The notes beneath the pieces are model-generated. The model did no database searches. It had not been told where the DNA came from and saw only the letters and a list, made by a program, of their open reading frames with translations. This document shows positions 1 to 8,081 of a stretch of 64,000 nucleotides of DNA, piece after piece. The number at the start of each line of letters is the position of its first letter. Position 1 is the first letter of the stretch. Both the position numbers and the translations under genes were made by a program. The stretch comes from Paenibacillus sp. 32352. Its GTDB lineage: Bacteria > Bacillota > Bacilli > Paenibacillales > NBRC-103111. Location: NCBI RefSeq assembly GCF_002042965.1, contig NZ_MZNT01000007.1, positions 124,001 to 188,000 of the forward strand. Reading direction: 5' to 3'.

Positions 1-313
1 TTTGAACCATAGTCCTATGTAGCTTTGCCATTTGCAGCGCGCATCCCTGGAGGTCACCTGTTTACAACACCCAATCCAATAGGGACTCGCCCATGACCAT
101 ATCATACACAATATCCATGCGGTTGTCGCAATTAATAATCCCATATGCCTTTGGTTTTGCAAAATGCATACATTGCATTGCCTTGGTATTATTGTATTCT
201 CTTTCTACCGCATTAATGGGATATCTCTTTTTGAAAAGCTTAAGTACTTTTCCTTCCACCCATTCATACACCGTTGCCGTATTGCCTTCTCCAATGATTT
301 TTCCATAGCCCAT
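1..313 (-). pseudogene. Aminoglycoside-phosphotransferase-like kinase, interrupted by a stop codon (partial at window edge)
   Basis: Reading leftward from an ATG at 313, 83 codons give a kinase N-lobe: a glycine-rich GEGNTATVYEW loop, then VLKLFKK with the likely ATP-binding lysine, then a hinge-like region ending MVMGESLLDWVL. A TAA at 64-62 stops the frame. The same frame continues without a shift into TGDLQGCALQMAKLHRTM, which is what this family carries next (helix with MA.LH). The simplest reading is a single CAA/CAG/AAA-type codon changed to TAA. The catalytic HGD and DFG parts would lie outside the window, so the rest of the gene cannot be judged. A second damaged gene of similar type lies at 41919-42317. 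Confidence 0.7.
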
Positions 314-540
314 TCGTAAGCCTCCCTTATTAGGCCTTCAATGGGAGCCTCCTTGTAACTGTAGCAACCTACCAGTATACAAAAATAACTGAAACAAAAG
401 TCCTCACCCTATCCTCTTCATCTCATTCGGATTCGATGGGAGCGTAAACATCGATGCGTCTGCATCGAAGTGATCGTGAGCACTGTTTCATGCAAGCTAT
501 GTTTGGTATTTAAGGGTTAATGGTATTGGGGGCAAAACAT

Positions 541-1962
541 ATGAAAAAAACAGTTCTTTCAAGCGGATGTACAGGCAAACTGTTTGAACAAATCTATGAC
601 TATATTCTGGATCGGATCCGTCGAGGAGAATGGAAGCCGCATGAGAAGCTTCCCTCCATCCGCTCGCTGGCGATGGAATTCAATGTGCATCGACTGACAG
701 TCTTTAAAGCTTATCAGCTACTGAAGAAGAATAGAATTAGAATCGTCGAAGCGAAGGACAAGTCCGGCTATTATGTGAGACCGGACAGCGGTCTTCCTCC
801 AGATTCGCTGAATAATCCGATCATTTCCGCTTACGTACATGAAAGCCGTCTTTCTGAAATCCATCAGGTGCAAGCCGAATATGTTCTGTCGAGATCGCTG
901 CTCGACCCAAACCTGCTCCCCAATCTTTATTTTTCGGAATATGTGAAGCAAGTGTTCGATTTCTATCCCAAAATGCTCGGCACCTACTTTACCGCGCAAG
1001 GAGACCAGGAGCTGCGGGATGGGTTGTGCCATTACTTTACCGATTGCCATCGGTTTCACTTGTCTGCAGACGAATTGTTGATTACTTGCGGATCGCAGGA
1101 GGCCATGGATTTGGTTGCCAGAGCACTGGTCAAGCCGAGAGATGCCGTTATGTTGGAGCGTCCTACCTACAGCACGGCGATTGATATTTTCAGAAGACAA
1201 GGCGCAACTATTGTTCCGGTCGAGATTCACCCGTACGGTTATGATCTGGAGCAGGTGGAGAAGCTGATGCAAACCTACAAGCCACGGCTGTTTTATCTAA
1301 ATCCCACCTTTCAAAGTCCAACAGGCTATATCGTACCCGCCGAACAAAGGAAAAGGCTCGTTGAGCTTGCCGAGCGGTATCAATGTCTGCTCTTAGAAGA
1401 CGATCCTTATCGCGACATTTATTTTGGCGAAGAGCCGCCACGGCCTCTTTTTGCTTACGATACGGCAGGATGGGTCATTTATCTTCGCAGCTTCAGCAAA
1501 TATATCGCTCCCGGCCTCGGCATCGCCATCGTTGCGTGCCGTCCTTCCATCATGAACTACCTGCTAAAAGCCAAATTGTTGTCGGACAGCGGGACGCTTT
1601 TGGTGAATCAGAAAATATTTCTCCATTATTTTTTCTCCGAGCGGCTGCAGCAGCATATAGAGAAACTTCGCATTGCGCTTGCGGTCCGCAAGGAAATCGT
1701 AGAACAGGAATTGTCCGCTACCGACTGGCAGTGGAACTCCCCTGCTGGCGGATTCAACTTATGGGTGAAGCTTCCGGAAACGGTGGAGATTGAACGTTTA
1801 CTCAGTACATGCATCAAGCAATCAATCACCTTTGTGCCCGGAGCGATTTGCGATCCGCTCAAGGAGTACAAATCATGGATACGCCTCAGCTATTCCTATC
1901 TGAATGAGCAGCTATTGAGAGAAGGCGTCCAGAGGCTTGTCGAATTGGCAGACGAGGTTTGA
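541..1962 (+). CDS. MocR/GntR-family transcriptional regulator with aminotransferase domain
   Basis: A 473-residue protein with an N-terminal GntR winged helix (residues about 10-75; YILDRIRRGEWKPHEKLPSI and the helix SLAMEFNVHRLTVFKAYQLL) joined to a fold-type I aminotransferase domain (about 110-470). The PLP lysine is in the motif YLRSFSKYIAPGLGIA, and NPTFQSPTG and DDPYRDI are the usual cofactor-pocket motifs. MocR proteins bind PLP or an amine adduct and regulate nearby genes, often for vitamin B6, GABA or amino acid use. The ATG at 541 has GGGGG eight bases upstream; an in-frame ATG at 520 has none, so 541 is preferred. No target is obvious next to it. The family call is firm, the ligand is unknown. 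Confidence 0.9.
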   Translation: MKKTVLSSGCTGKLFEQIYDYILDRIRRGEWKPHEKLPSIRSLAMEFNVHRLTVFKAYQLLKKNRIRIVEAKDKSGYYVRPDSGLPPDSLNNPIISAYVHESRLSEIHQVQAEYVLSRSLLDPNLLPNLYFSEYVKQVFDFYPKMLGTYFTAQGDQELRDGLCHYFTDCHRFHLSADELLITCGSQEAMDLVARALVKPRDAVMLERPTYSTAIDIFRRQGATIVPVEIHPYGYDLEQVEKLMQTYKPRLFYLNPTFQSPTGYIVPAEQRKRLVELAERYQCLLLEDDPYRDIYFGEEPPRPLFAYDTAGWVIYLRSFSKYIAPGLGIAIVACRPSIMNYLLKAKLLSDSGTLLVNQKIFLHYFFSERLQQHIEKLRIALAVRKEIVEQELSATDWQWNSPAGGFNLWVKLPETVEIERLLSTCIKQSITFVPGAICDPLKEYKSWIRLSYSYLNEQLLREGVQRLVELADEV

Positions 1963-2087
1963 AAGGATGACCTTGGGAGGATGTATTTATTGAAGACAAA
2001 ATCAAAAAATTTCACCTATAAATCGGAGAATGTGGTGGTATGTTTCTAAAGACTTGATTTGTAATGATATCTTAGTACAATAGTTTT
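1963..2087. other. Short gap between MocR and ArsR genes, with a possible 19-22 codon peptide
   Basis: A TTGGGAGG at about 1973-1980 precedes an ATG (1981) and an in-frame TTG (1990) that open 22 or 19 codons ending TAA at 2049. There is nothing to show it is translated, and I make no functional claim. The right half carries the promoter described separately. Confidence 0.25.
2054..2081 (+). promoter_or_regulatory. Sigma-A promoter of the ArsR gene; predicted leaderless transcript
   Basis: TTGATT (2054-2059), 16-base spacer, TACAAT (2076-2081). Transcription should start about 7 bases on, at or next to the ATG at 2088, leaving no room for a ribosome binding site. No Shine-Dalgarno-like stretch precedes the ATG (TAGTTTT). 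Confidence 0.65.
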
Positions 2088-2378
2088 ATGACTACTCAAA
2101 AAATAACAAGTGATGAGCACAGAGTCAAAATATTTAAGGCGTTAGCTGATGACACAAGATTGGACATCGTACGGGCTCTCTACGCCAGCAAGAAAGAGAT
2201 GAATTGTGGAGAAGTAGGGAACATTCGCGATACTACGAAATCGAATACTTCATATCACTTGCGTACTTTAAAGGAGGCGAAATTGATCAAGGTACGAAAA
2301 GAGGCTCAAGCGAAGTATATGAGCATCGATTTGGAGACATTTCAAACTTACTTACCTGGATTTCTGGATACGTTGTAG
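2088..2378 (+). CDS. ArsR-family winged-helix repressor
   Basis: A 96-residue ArsR/SmtB-type DNA-binding protein. The family pattern is clear: FKALADDTRLDIVRALY at residues 15-31, then a recognition helix region TTKSNTSYHLRTLKEAKLI, then a beta-hairpin wing. The metal-binding Cys pairs of ArsR/SmtB are absent apart from one Cys at residue 39, so a metal sensor is not indicated. Members without metal ligands often repress an adjacent MFS exporter, which is exactly what follows at 2453. Inference: the two form a small resistance unit with autoregulation through the promoter at 2054-2081. No ribosome binding site precedes the start. Confidence 0.85.
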   Translation: MTTQKITSDEHRVKIFKALADDTRLDIVRALYASKKEMNCGEVGNIRDTTKSNTSYHLRTLKEAKLIKVRKEAQAKYMSIDLETFQTYLPGFLDTL

Positions 2379-2452
2379 AAGGGAATCTCTTTTTTTCTTC
2401 AATTAGTTCAATTGTCATTGAACTTTAGAACAAAATTGAAAGGATGGATACC

Positions 2453-3634
2453 ATGTTAAGATTAACAACCCTATTATTCCTCGTCATGTTTGTCATCGGT
2501 ACGGATACTTTTTTGATTTCTCCGCTCCTCCCCACGCTCCAACAATTGTTTCATATCCCGACCGAATCTGCCGGTTGGATGGTCGGAGCCTATGCCTTAG
2601 GTTATGCCCTATTCGCGCTGATTGCAGGACCGCTTTCCGATGGCTGGGATCGCAAAAAGGTCATGCTTTACGGCATGGTATGCTTTTCGGTTTCAACCCT
2701 GTTATGCGGCTTTGCCACAGGTTTTTGGTCGATGTTCTTATTCCGTTTTTTTGCCGGAGTCAGTGCAGCATTTGCGGCTCCTCAAGTCTGGGCCTCGATC
2801 CCTGCCCTATTCCCAACGACGAAGATCGCCAAAGTATCCGGAATCGTCATGGCCGGCTTGGCTTCTTCCCAAGCGTTCGGCATCCCTATTGGAAGTCTGC
2901 TTGCCTCCATCCATTGGTCTTATTCTTTCTTTACAATCGGAGCATTCGCATTATTCGTGGCAATATTCATTAATTATGCCTTGCCCGAAATGAAACCGAA
3001 TCAAGGTCAAAAAAACAAATCTCCTATCCTCAGTAGATACCTCCCGCTATTGAATAGTTCAATGGCGAGAAGAGCTTTCTTCGCACATTTCTTATTTCAA
3101 TGCGGATTCTTTGCCTCCTTCTCTTTCATCGGAAAATGGGTGACGGATCGCTTTCAACTTTCAATCGATCAAGCTGGGTATGTGATGTTTTTTCTTGGTC
3201 TCGGAAATATAGTTGGGAGCCTCAGCGGTGCCTATGTAATCAAAACATTAAACCGTTTCAACACGCTGGTTGCAGGATTTCTTGTCTCTATTGCATGTTT
3301 TATTGTTTTGCCCCACTTGCCGTCGGTTGCGGCTTTCGAAAGTGTTTACTTTTTCATATTCGTTACCATGGGAGTCACTTTTCCACTCATACTGGGACTG
3401 CTGAATTCATTAAATCCGACCATACGCGGCACGATCTCTAGCTTGGCCAATTCGATCATGTACGCCGCGACAACGCTCGGTTCTTGGATTGCTGGCCTGA
3501 TTTACGCGTCTTTTAACGGTTTTTTCGCCGTTGGCTTGTTTGCGGCTACTTGCTTTGCCGGTTCGTTGTTATTGTTTATATTCAGCGGTATTTTGGCCAG
3601 TGATGCGAAAATAAAGAAGGAGTATGCAGCATAA
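2453..3634 (+). CDS. MFS transporter, DHA1-type drug/metabolite exporter
   Basis: A 393-residue 12-helix major facilitator protein. The loop 2-3 signature is GPLSDGWDRKKVMLYG (around residue 60-75), and helix 4 has the R in LFRFFAGVSAAFAAPQ, both typical of DHA1 drug:H+ antiporters and arabinose efflux-like permeases. GAAAGGATGG just upstream favours the ATG at 2453 over the one at 2444, which sits inside the ribosome binding site. It lies 75 bases after the ArsR gene and is probably co-transcribed and controlled by it. The substrate cannot be predicted. An ISL3 transposase remnant begins immediately at its 3' end. Confidence 0.88.
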   Translation: MLRLTTLLFLVMFVIGTDTFLISPLLPTLQQLFHIPTESAGWMVGAYALGYALFALIAGPLSDGWDRKKVMLYGMVCFSVSTLLCGFATGFWSMFLFRFFAGVSAAFAAPQVWASIPALFPTTKIAKVSGIVMAGLASSQAFGIPIGSLLASIHWSYSFFTIGAFALFVAIFINYALPEMKPNQGQKNKSPILSRYLPLLNSSMARRAFFAHFLFQCGFFASFSFIGKWVTDRFQLSIDQAGYVMFFLGLGNIVGSLSGAYVIKTLNRFNTLVAGFLVSIACFIVLPHLPSVAAFESVYFFIFVTMGVTFPLILGLLNSLNPTIRGTISSLANSIMYAATTLGSWIAGLIYASFNGFFAVGLFAATCFAGSLLLFIFSGILASDAKIKKEYAA

Positions 3635-3653
3635 CTGCAAAAAAAAAATTCAA

Positions 3654-4166
3654 ATGGATATGTTAAATCTTTCGAAATTCAACATCCTAGGTATTAGAGA
3701 GAATGAATTCGATATTCTAATTCAAGTCGTCGCTAACTCTCCACCTTTGACTTGCCCTCATTGTGGAAGTATAGCCAACCTTTACAAACACGACAGCAGG
3801 GAACAGATTTGTATGGACTTACCTATTCAAGGCAAGCATGTTGGGCTACTTATAAAGCGTCAGAGGTATCGCTGTAGAGACTGCAATCGAACCTTTTGGG
3901 AACACCTAAACCACACTATAGACGAGAAGCGAAGTTGCACCAAACGTTTATTGTCTTATATAGTGAAGCAAAGCCTTAAACGCACGTTTGTCAGTATATC
4001 CGAGGAAGTTGGATTGCATGAAAAAACGATACGTAATATCTTTCGTGATTACATCGATCATCTTAAAGAAACTCATTGATTCGAAACACCTAATTGGCTT
4101 GGGATTGACGAGATACACATTAAATGCCCCACAGCAACGGGCTATGCGGCTAATATTTATATTTAA
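3654..4166 (+). pseudogene. ISL3-family transposase remnant
   Basis: The frame starting MDMLNLSKFNILGIRENEFDI has the ISL3 N-terminal zinc ribbon (CPHCG ... YRCRDCNRTFWE) and the helix-turn-helix SISEEVGLHEKTIRNIFRDY. A TGA at 4077 interrupts it; the same frame then continues FETPNWLGIDEIHI, the start of the DDE catalytic domain with its first Asp, and ends at TAA 4166. Some 250 or more C-terminal residues are missing, with no terminal inverted repeats visible on either side. It abuts the 3' end of the MFS gene. It is a dead fragment, not a mobile element. Confidence 0.85.
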
Positions 4167-4310
4167 AAAGGCATTTATTAATTCACTGTAATAAAATGAT
4201 TTCAATTTTTAATTTACTCATCTAACAAGAAGGAAATTACTGTATTTCAAGCGAATTCCATATTCTTATCATCTTTGCTTCAAACATAATAACAAAGAAG
4301 GAGTGATAAA

Positions 4311-4703
4311 ATGAGCTATATTTCAAGAATAGCCGGAGTGGAAATTCCTGTTTCCAATCTGAAAGCCGCCATCGAATGGTACGAACGAGTGATTGGGGTG
4401 AAAACCGTAGGCGAATTCGATGAGTCATGGACAGAAGCAATGATTGATTTCCCCAACCATCCGGTGGGGATCTATCTTGTGCAGACAGATACAGCGGACA
4501 GGCTTAAGTTCCACAATACCAATCATAATTACACTCAAAGCGTCATTGATTTTTACACTGAAGACCTGGTCGGGTTTCACAACTACTTAAAATCACTTGG
4601 AATCCCTACGAATCGTGAAACAATCGAATTAAAGCCGGGTGAGATTGGCGGATTTGGTTTCTTTGACCTCGATGGAAATTCTCTGGGGGCTACAAACGGT
4701 TAA
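4311..4703 (+). CDS. VOC (glyoxalase/bleomycin resistance) superfamily protein
   Basis: A 130-residue protein with the paired beta-alpha-beta-beta-beta modules of the vicinal oxygen chelate fold: IAGVEIPVSNLKAAIEWYERVIG at the N-terminus and FTEDL..HNYLKSLGI then GGFGFFDLDGNSLG at the C-terminus, the latter containing the usual acidic ligand-type position. Substrates in this superfamily range from glyoxals to fosfomycin, so no reaction is assigned. GAAGGAG eight bases before the ATG supports the start. It is a single gene followed by a hairpin. Confidence 0.8.
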   Translation: MSYISRIAGVEIPVSNLKAAIEWYERVIGVKTVGEFDESWTEAMIDFPNHPVGIYLVQTDTADRLKFHNTNHNYTQSVIDFYTEDLVGFHNYLKSLGIPTNRETIELKPGEIGGFGFFDLDGNSLGATNG

Positions 4704-4748
4704 ATAGAATTGGCTCCTGTATTTCAATCGAACCACTAATATGCACAC

Positions 4749-4776
4749 AAAGGCCAATCCCGAAAGGATGGCCTTT
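4749..4776 (+). terminator. Terminator-like hairpin after the VOC gene
   Basis: AAAGGCCAATCC, loop CGAAA, GGATGGCCTTT: an eight to eleven pair stem with one bulged base, followed by only a short T run. Confidence 0.5.
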
Positions 4777-5056
4777 AAGTATGGATACATTTTTAGAACG
4801 CGTCGAACCAGAGAGAGGAAAATTACTCGGCGTTCATGTGTAACAATTGATAATTCTCTCCCCCCACTGAATCCCAAGAAACGGACAATCCAAGCGCCGA
4901 CGTATTCTTCCAAGCCACATCCCAGGATATCACCTTCATCTTTTAGACGAGGTTGTTACATAAAAAGTTATGGCAAGCAGGATCTCGAATAAAAACCAAT
5001 CTGCACAACTCTTATTACCTGAATTGGTTTACAATACCTTCAAGAAGTTTGCTGTA
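4777..5056. other. Intergenic stretch with no recognised gene
   Basis: On the minus strand an open frame of about 60 codons from roughly 4973 to 4800 contains LKDEGDILGCGLEEYVGAW and continues VRFLGFSGG, but it has no ribosome binding site and I recognise no family. It lies between a terminator and the convergent end of the LysR gene, next to several pseudogenes, so it may be a decayed gene fragment. Confidence 0.3.
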
Positions 5057-5968
5057 TTACCCCGATGACCGGGTGGTACGCTCCATTACGCCTTCTAAGA
5101 ACAACTGCAATTCGTTGATAAAAACCTTAGCCGCACGCCCCATAAATTTATCCGTCCGATGAATGATGCAGATATCCTGACTGGGCGTCGGATCAATAAG
5201 CTTAACCGCCGAAATGTTCTCTCGATTCAGATAATCAAGCAGCAGGCGTGGAAGAATACATGCTCCAATCCCTTGTTCGACTAAGGATAGGAGCGTTGAC
5301 AAGCTCGAGGTGACAATCGGATTGTAGATGGTGATCCCTTTTTCTTGACAGCAGGAATGGAAGATTCGCGTGATTTGGTGCTCCGGCCCGAACATGACCA
5401 GCTTCAAATGCTGCAGCTGCTCAAAGGGGATTGCCTTTGATTTTGCAATGGGATGATCTGAACGGATAGCTAAAGCAAACTCTTCGTGGAACAAAGGAAT
5501 GATACGGACACGGTCATCCGGGTTCGAAGGAACTGTGGTTACCCCAAGGTCCCTTGTGCCGTTAATAACCTGTTCATATACATCCATAGTCTCCGTTACA
5601 CTAATCGATAGCTTGGGATAGGTAAGATGAAAGTTGATCAGCAGTGCATCAAATAACAAATTTCCATCACCAGGAAGGATTCCGATGTTCAATCTGCCCC
5701 CCTCTATATCCTTAAGATCCGTAATAGCGCCTTTAATATAGTCGATACGTTCGAAGATGATTTGGCATTGCTCCAGCAAGATTTTTCCGGCATCCGTTAG
5801 AGCGATCCGCTTGCCGATACGATCGAACAAAGGCATCCCCAGCTCATTTTCCAAAAACTTGATCTGCTGACTTAAATTCGATTGGGTAGTGCACAGATTC
5901 TCAGCCGCCCTCGAAAAATGCATCTCCTTACATATGGCAGCAAAATACTCAAGCTGTCTAAGCTCCAT
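5057..5968 (-). CDS. LysR-family transcriptional regulator
   Basis: A 303-residue LTTR. The N-terminal helix-turn-helix is textbook (MELRQLEYFAAICKEMHFSRA, then AAENLCTTQSNLSQQIKFLE and LGMPLFDRIGKRIALTDAG), followed by a periplasmic-binding-type effector domain from about residue 92 (GRLNIGILPG). This matches the CynR/CysL-like subgroup that often senses small acids, but no ligand can be named. The ATG at 5968 follows GGGCGGAGAGG; the longer frame to 6019 lacks a site. The usual divergent target is missing: what lies upstream is only a DUF1259 fragment, so the regulated gene may have been lost. Confidence 0.88.
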   Translation of the reverse strand: MELRQLEYFAAICKEMHFSRAAENLCTTQSNLSQQIKFLENELGMPLFDRIGKRIALTDAGKILLEQCQIIFERIDYIKGAITDLKDIEGGRLNIGILPGDGNLLFDALLINFHLTYPKLSISVTETMDVYEQVINGTRDLGVTTVPSNPDDRVRIIPLFHEEFALAIRSDHPIAKSKAIPFEQLQHLKLVMFGPEHQITRIFHSCCQEKGITIYNPIVTSSLSTLLSLVEQGIGACILPRLLLDYLNRENISAVKLIDPTPSQDICIIHRTDKFMGRAAKVFINELQLFLEGVMERTTRSSG

Positions 5969-6106
5969 CCTCTCCGCCCCTTTCACCAATGGTTTTATTA
6001 GATTCGTTACGTCTAGCAATTTGGATGTGAGAACAAACCCTATATCAAGGCGATTTCATGATCTCTATTCTCCTATTAATAGAATATACCAACTACAACC
6101 TAGAAC

Positions 6107-6376
6107 TTGTCTGCAATATTTAGAATAAGATACTTGTATTCTGAGACAGTTGGAGGGAGAGCAGGGAAATCATTAAATACAGGCGAATTTACTTTGTTAC
6201 AACGTGAAATTCAATCCTTCGTCCGTAATGCAACCAAGCTTAACCTAAAAGTAACGGCCATTCACAACCATTGGTTATTCGACAAGCCTAGATTAATGTA
6301 TGTGCATTTAGAATCCGTCGAAAATCCCATAGTTTTTGCAAGAAAAGTGGCCTCGCTTCTGAAAAGATTAAACTAA
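6107..6376 (+). pseudogene. DUF1259 (LppY/LpqO-like) C-terminal fragment
   Basis: The conserved C-terminal part of DUF1259 is present: TGEFTLLQREIQSFVRNATK, LKVTAIHNHWLF and PRLMYVHLESVENP..FARKVAS. DUF1259 proteins are usually 150-300 residues; here only about 65 conserved residues remain, preceded by unrelated sequence, and no ribosome binding site precedes the ATG at 6107. A GGAGGG at about 6151 has no start codon after it. I read this as a 5'-deleted gene. Confidence 0.65.
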
Positions 6377-6471
6377 TACAATCGAACAGTATCCTCCATC
6401 CTACTAGAATTCCAGCCCTATTTATCAGCTATAGAACTCATTATAATCGACACAGCGCCTGAAAAGAAGAA

Positions 6472-6700
6472 GGGGTTGGACTTACGAGTCCACTTCGAGT
6501 CAACACCGTTAGCTTTCGGTCTTATGTGCACCGAGCTGTGGGGCCGCCTGTCAGAGGAAGATCGAAATACGATGTATGAAACCGTCGGGCACGATCTTCC
6601 GGTCAGGCGTTGTAGGAGAACCAGAGGATGCGGCGGAAGCTTTTTTTTATTTGATGCGCGCGGATTAACAACTAGACAAACCATGGTCGTTGACGGGGCT
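6472..6700 (+). pseudogene. Short-chain dehydrogenase C-terminal remnant with at least three frameshifts
   Basis: The tail of a classical SDR can be rebuilt only by switching frames: LTSPLRVNTVS (from 6481), then CTELWGRLSEEDRNTMYETV and HDLPVR (about 6520-6608), then VVGEPEDAAEAFFYLMRAD (6609-6665), then back to GLTTRQTMVVDG (from 6662). One shift lies at a run of eight T at 6642. These pieces match the family's substrate-lid and C-terminal sheet. No Rossmann domain remains upstream. Confidence 0.8.
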
Positions 6701-6828
6701 CCACCTTGGTATGATGCAGTTCCCCCCTGTTATAACCTCAATAGTTTAATAAGTATGGAGCAGCTGCGAGAGTAGTTTGCTCCTTGTTTTTGCAGCTTCG
6801 TTGGATAACGTTATAGCCATTCAAAATC

Positions 6829-7404
6829 TTACGTCCTGTTTGTGGAAAAACGAAATACAAGCTTTTCCCCGTATTTGGGGTGGCGACCCATTTCTTCAGA
6901 GTACTCGCCATTAGTACAAGCTTCCAACGTTTTGCGCCAAAATTGGATAGCACGCACATTTCGTTCGGAAGGGTTGGTCTGCAATTCCCAATGCCCTGGC
7001 AACAAACCTATAAGTTGTCGCATCGCTTGTTCTCCGATCCCCTTACCACGATAATGACGCAACAGGAAGAATTCATTCAAAAAGTAATTGATGAAGCTGG
7101 GGCACGGAGTGTAAGGCGGGGTTGCTACAAAAGCAAGACCTGCCGGGATCTCATCTACCTTGATGATGTATGGAAACAGGACACCCGGGTGCTCCCACCA
7201 GATGTCAAAGATTCGATTCTGTTCAGCCAATGTCCGGGCATCGTCCTCTTCAAAAACACCAAAACGATTGGTCTTAAACTCCCACACTTCAGATAAATCA
7301 TGTAAATATAGCGGGTATATGTTGTTGATGATAAATTTGTCATCGGCGCTGCAAAGCTGTACCACGACATTCGCATTCACATCTATCACTTCCTTAGTGT
7401 TCAT
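6829..7404 (-). CDS. GNAT-family N-acetyltransferase
   Basis: About 191 residues. The acetyl-CoA-binding motif A is FFLLRHYRGKGIGEQAMRQL, with motif B LQTNPSERNVRAIQFWRKTLE following. The N-terminal half (IYPLYLHDLSEVWEF) resembles the uncharacterised YhhY/ElaA-like acetyltransferases of Bacilli with substrates unknown. The longer frame reaches 7485, but the only ribosome-binding-like sequence, AAGGAAGTG, sits inside it and could serve an in-frame GTG near 7377, so the true start lies between 7404 and 7377. Confidence 0.75.
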   Translation of the reverse strand: MNTKEVIDVNANVVVQLCSADDKFIINNIYPLYLHDLSEVWEFKTNRFGVFEEDDARTLAEQNRIFDIWWEHPGVLFPYIIKVDEIPAGLAFVATPPYTPCPSFINYFLNEFFLLRHYRGKGIGEQAMRQLIGLLPGHWELQTNPSERNVRAIQFWRKTLEACTNGEYSEEMGRHPKYGEKLVFRFSTNRT

Positions 7405-7507
7405 TTGTTTGAAGCGAGGTTGGAATATCCCCGATCTTTCAATGAAAAGTATATAGATAGGCAGCACCGAATAATAGGCAGACAATACCTATAGCCGTTT
7501 ATTATAC

Positions 7508-7545
7508 AAAAAAGCCTGCGTTGTTATTTCAACTGAACGCAAGCC
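7508..7545 (-). terminator. Terminator of the CD3324-family gene
   Basis: Read on the minus strand: GCTTGCGTT, 13-base loop, AACGCAGGC, then TTTTTT. One bulge in the stem. Confidence 0.7.
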
Positions 7546-7554
7546 GTTGGATTA

Positions 7555-7821
7555 TTATTCTTTTGTGTACACGATCTTCTTGATACTGTCTTCGGACAGG
7601 CAGTATGTAGTTGAGAGCTGATCCATACGGATGCCCTTACGAAACAACTCTCTAATTTCCGAGTTCCGATTGTTCAGATACTCTCTCTGTCCCGACAGCT
7701 GACCCCATTTTTTTCTGGCGCCTTCACGAGCCGGGATATAGAGCACCCTGCCTTGAATGTATTGTTGTATTTCACGAAGTAAATGCTCGGGTAAAATTTC
7801 ATTCGCGGATATATATTTCAT
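7555..7821 (-). CDS. CD3324-family protein, small helix-turn-helix protein
   Basis: An 88-residue protein starting MKYISANEILPEHLLREIQQYIQG, the characteristic opening of the CD3324 family found across Bacilli and Clostridia. The C-terminal half (EIRELFRKGIRMDQLSTTYCLSEDSIKKIV) forms a helix-turn-helix resembling Mor/resolvase-type DNA-binding ends, consistent with a regulatory role that is not established. The middle has PAREGARKKWGQLSGQREYL. The ATG follows GGAGGGG by eight bases. It is monocistronic, with its own terminator. Confidence 0.8.
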   Translation of the reverse strand: MKYISANEILPEHLLREIQQYIQGRVLYIPAREGARKKWGQLSGQREYLNNRNSEIRELFRKGIRMDQLSTTYCLSEDSIKKIVYTKE

Positions 7822-7865
7822 TGGCTTCGCCCCTCCATCTGTTAGTAGATGTACGGTTGCAAAGC

Positions 7866-7966
7866 CTGCGTGACAAACTTTTGTATCCTATGTGTCTAGA
7901 GCGGTTAAGTCATCAGGCTCCATGCAAACAACCGCTAGCGTTTGTCACATAGACTTTGCATGGAGC
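7866..7966. repeat. Nested inverted repeats in an intergenic region
   Basis: GCTCCATGCAAA (7917-7928) pairs perfectly with TTTGCATGGAGC (7955-7966). Inside it a near-perfect palindrome is centred on CGCTAGCG (about 7930-7947). Further out, GTGACAAAC (about 7870-7878) is inverted as GTTTGTCAC (about 7940-7948), and CTATGTG is inverted as CACATAG. Alternative pairings are therefore possible. There is no T run, so an ordinary terminator is unlikely. Confidence 0.6.
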
Positions 7967-8081
7967 TTATTGGTAAACTGTGCATCGAAAATTTTTGACA
8001 AGTTTGCTTGAGATGTATTATCCATAATGTATAAAAGGTCAGCAGATCGTGCTGGCTACCCCTATCAAATATTTTACCAAC

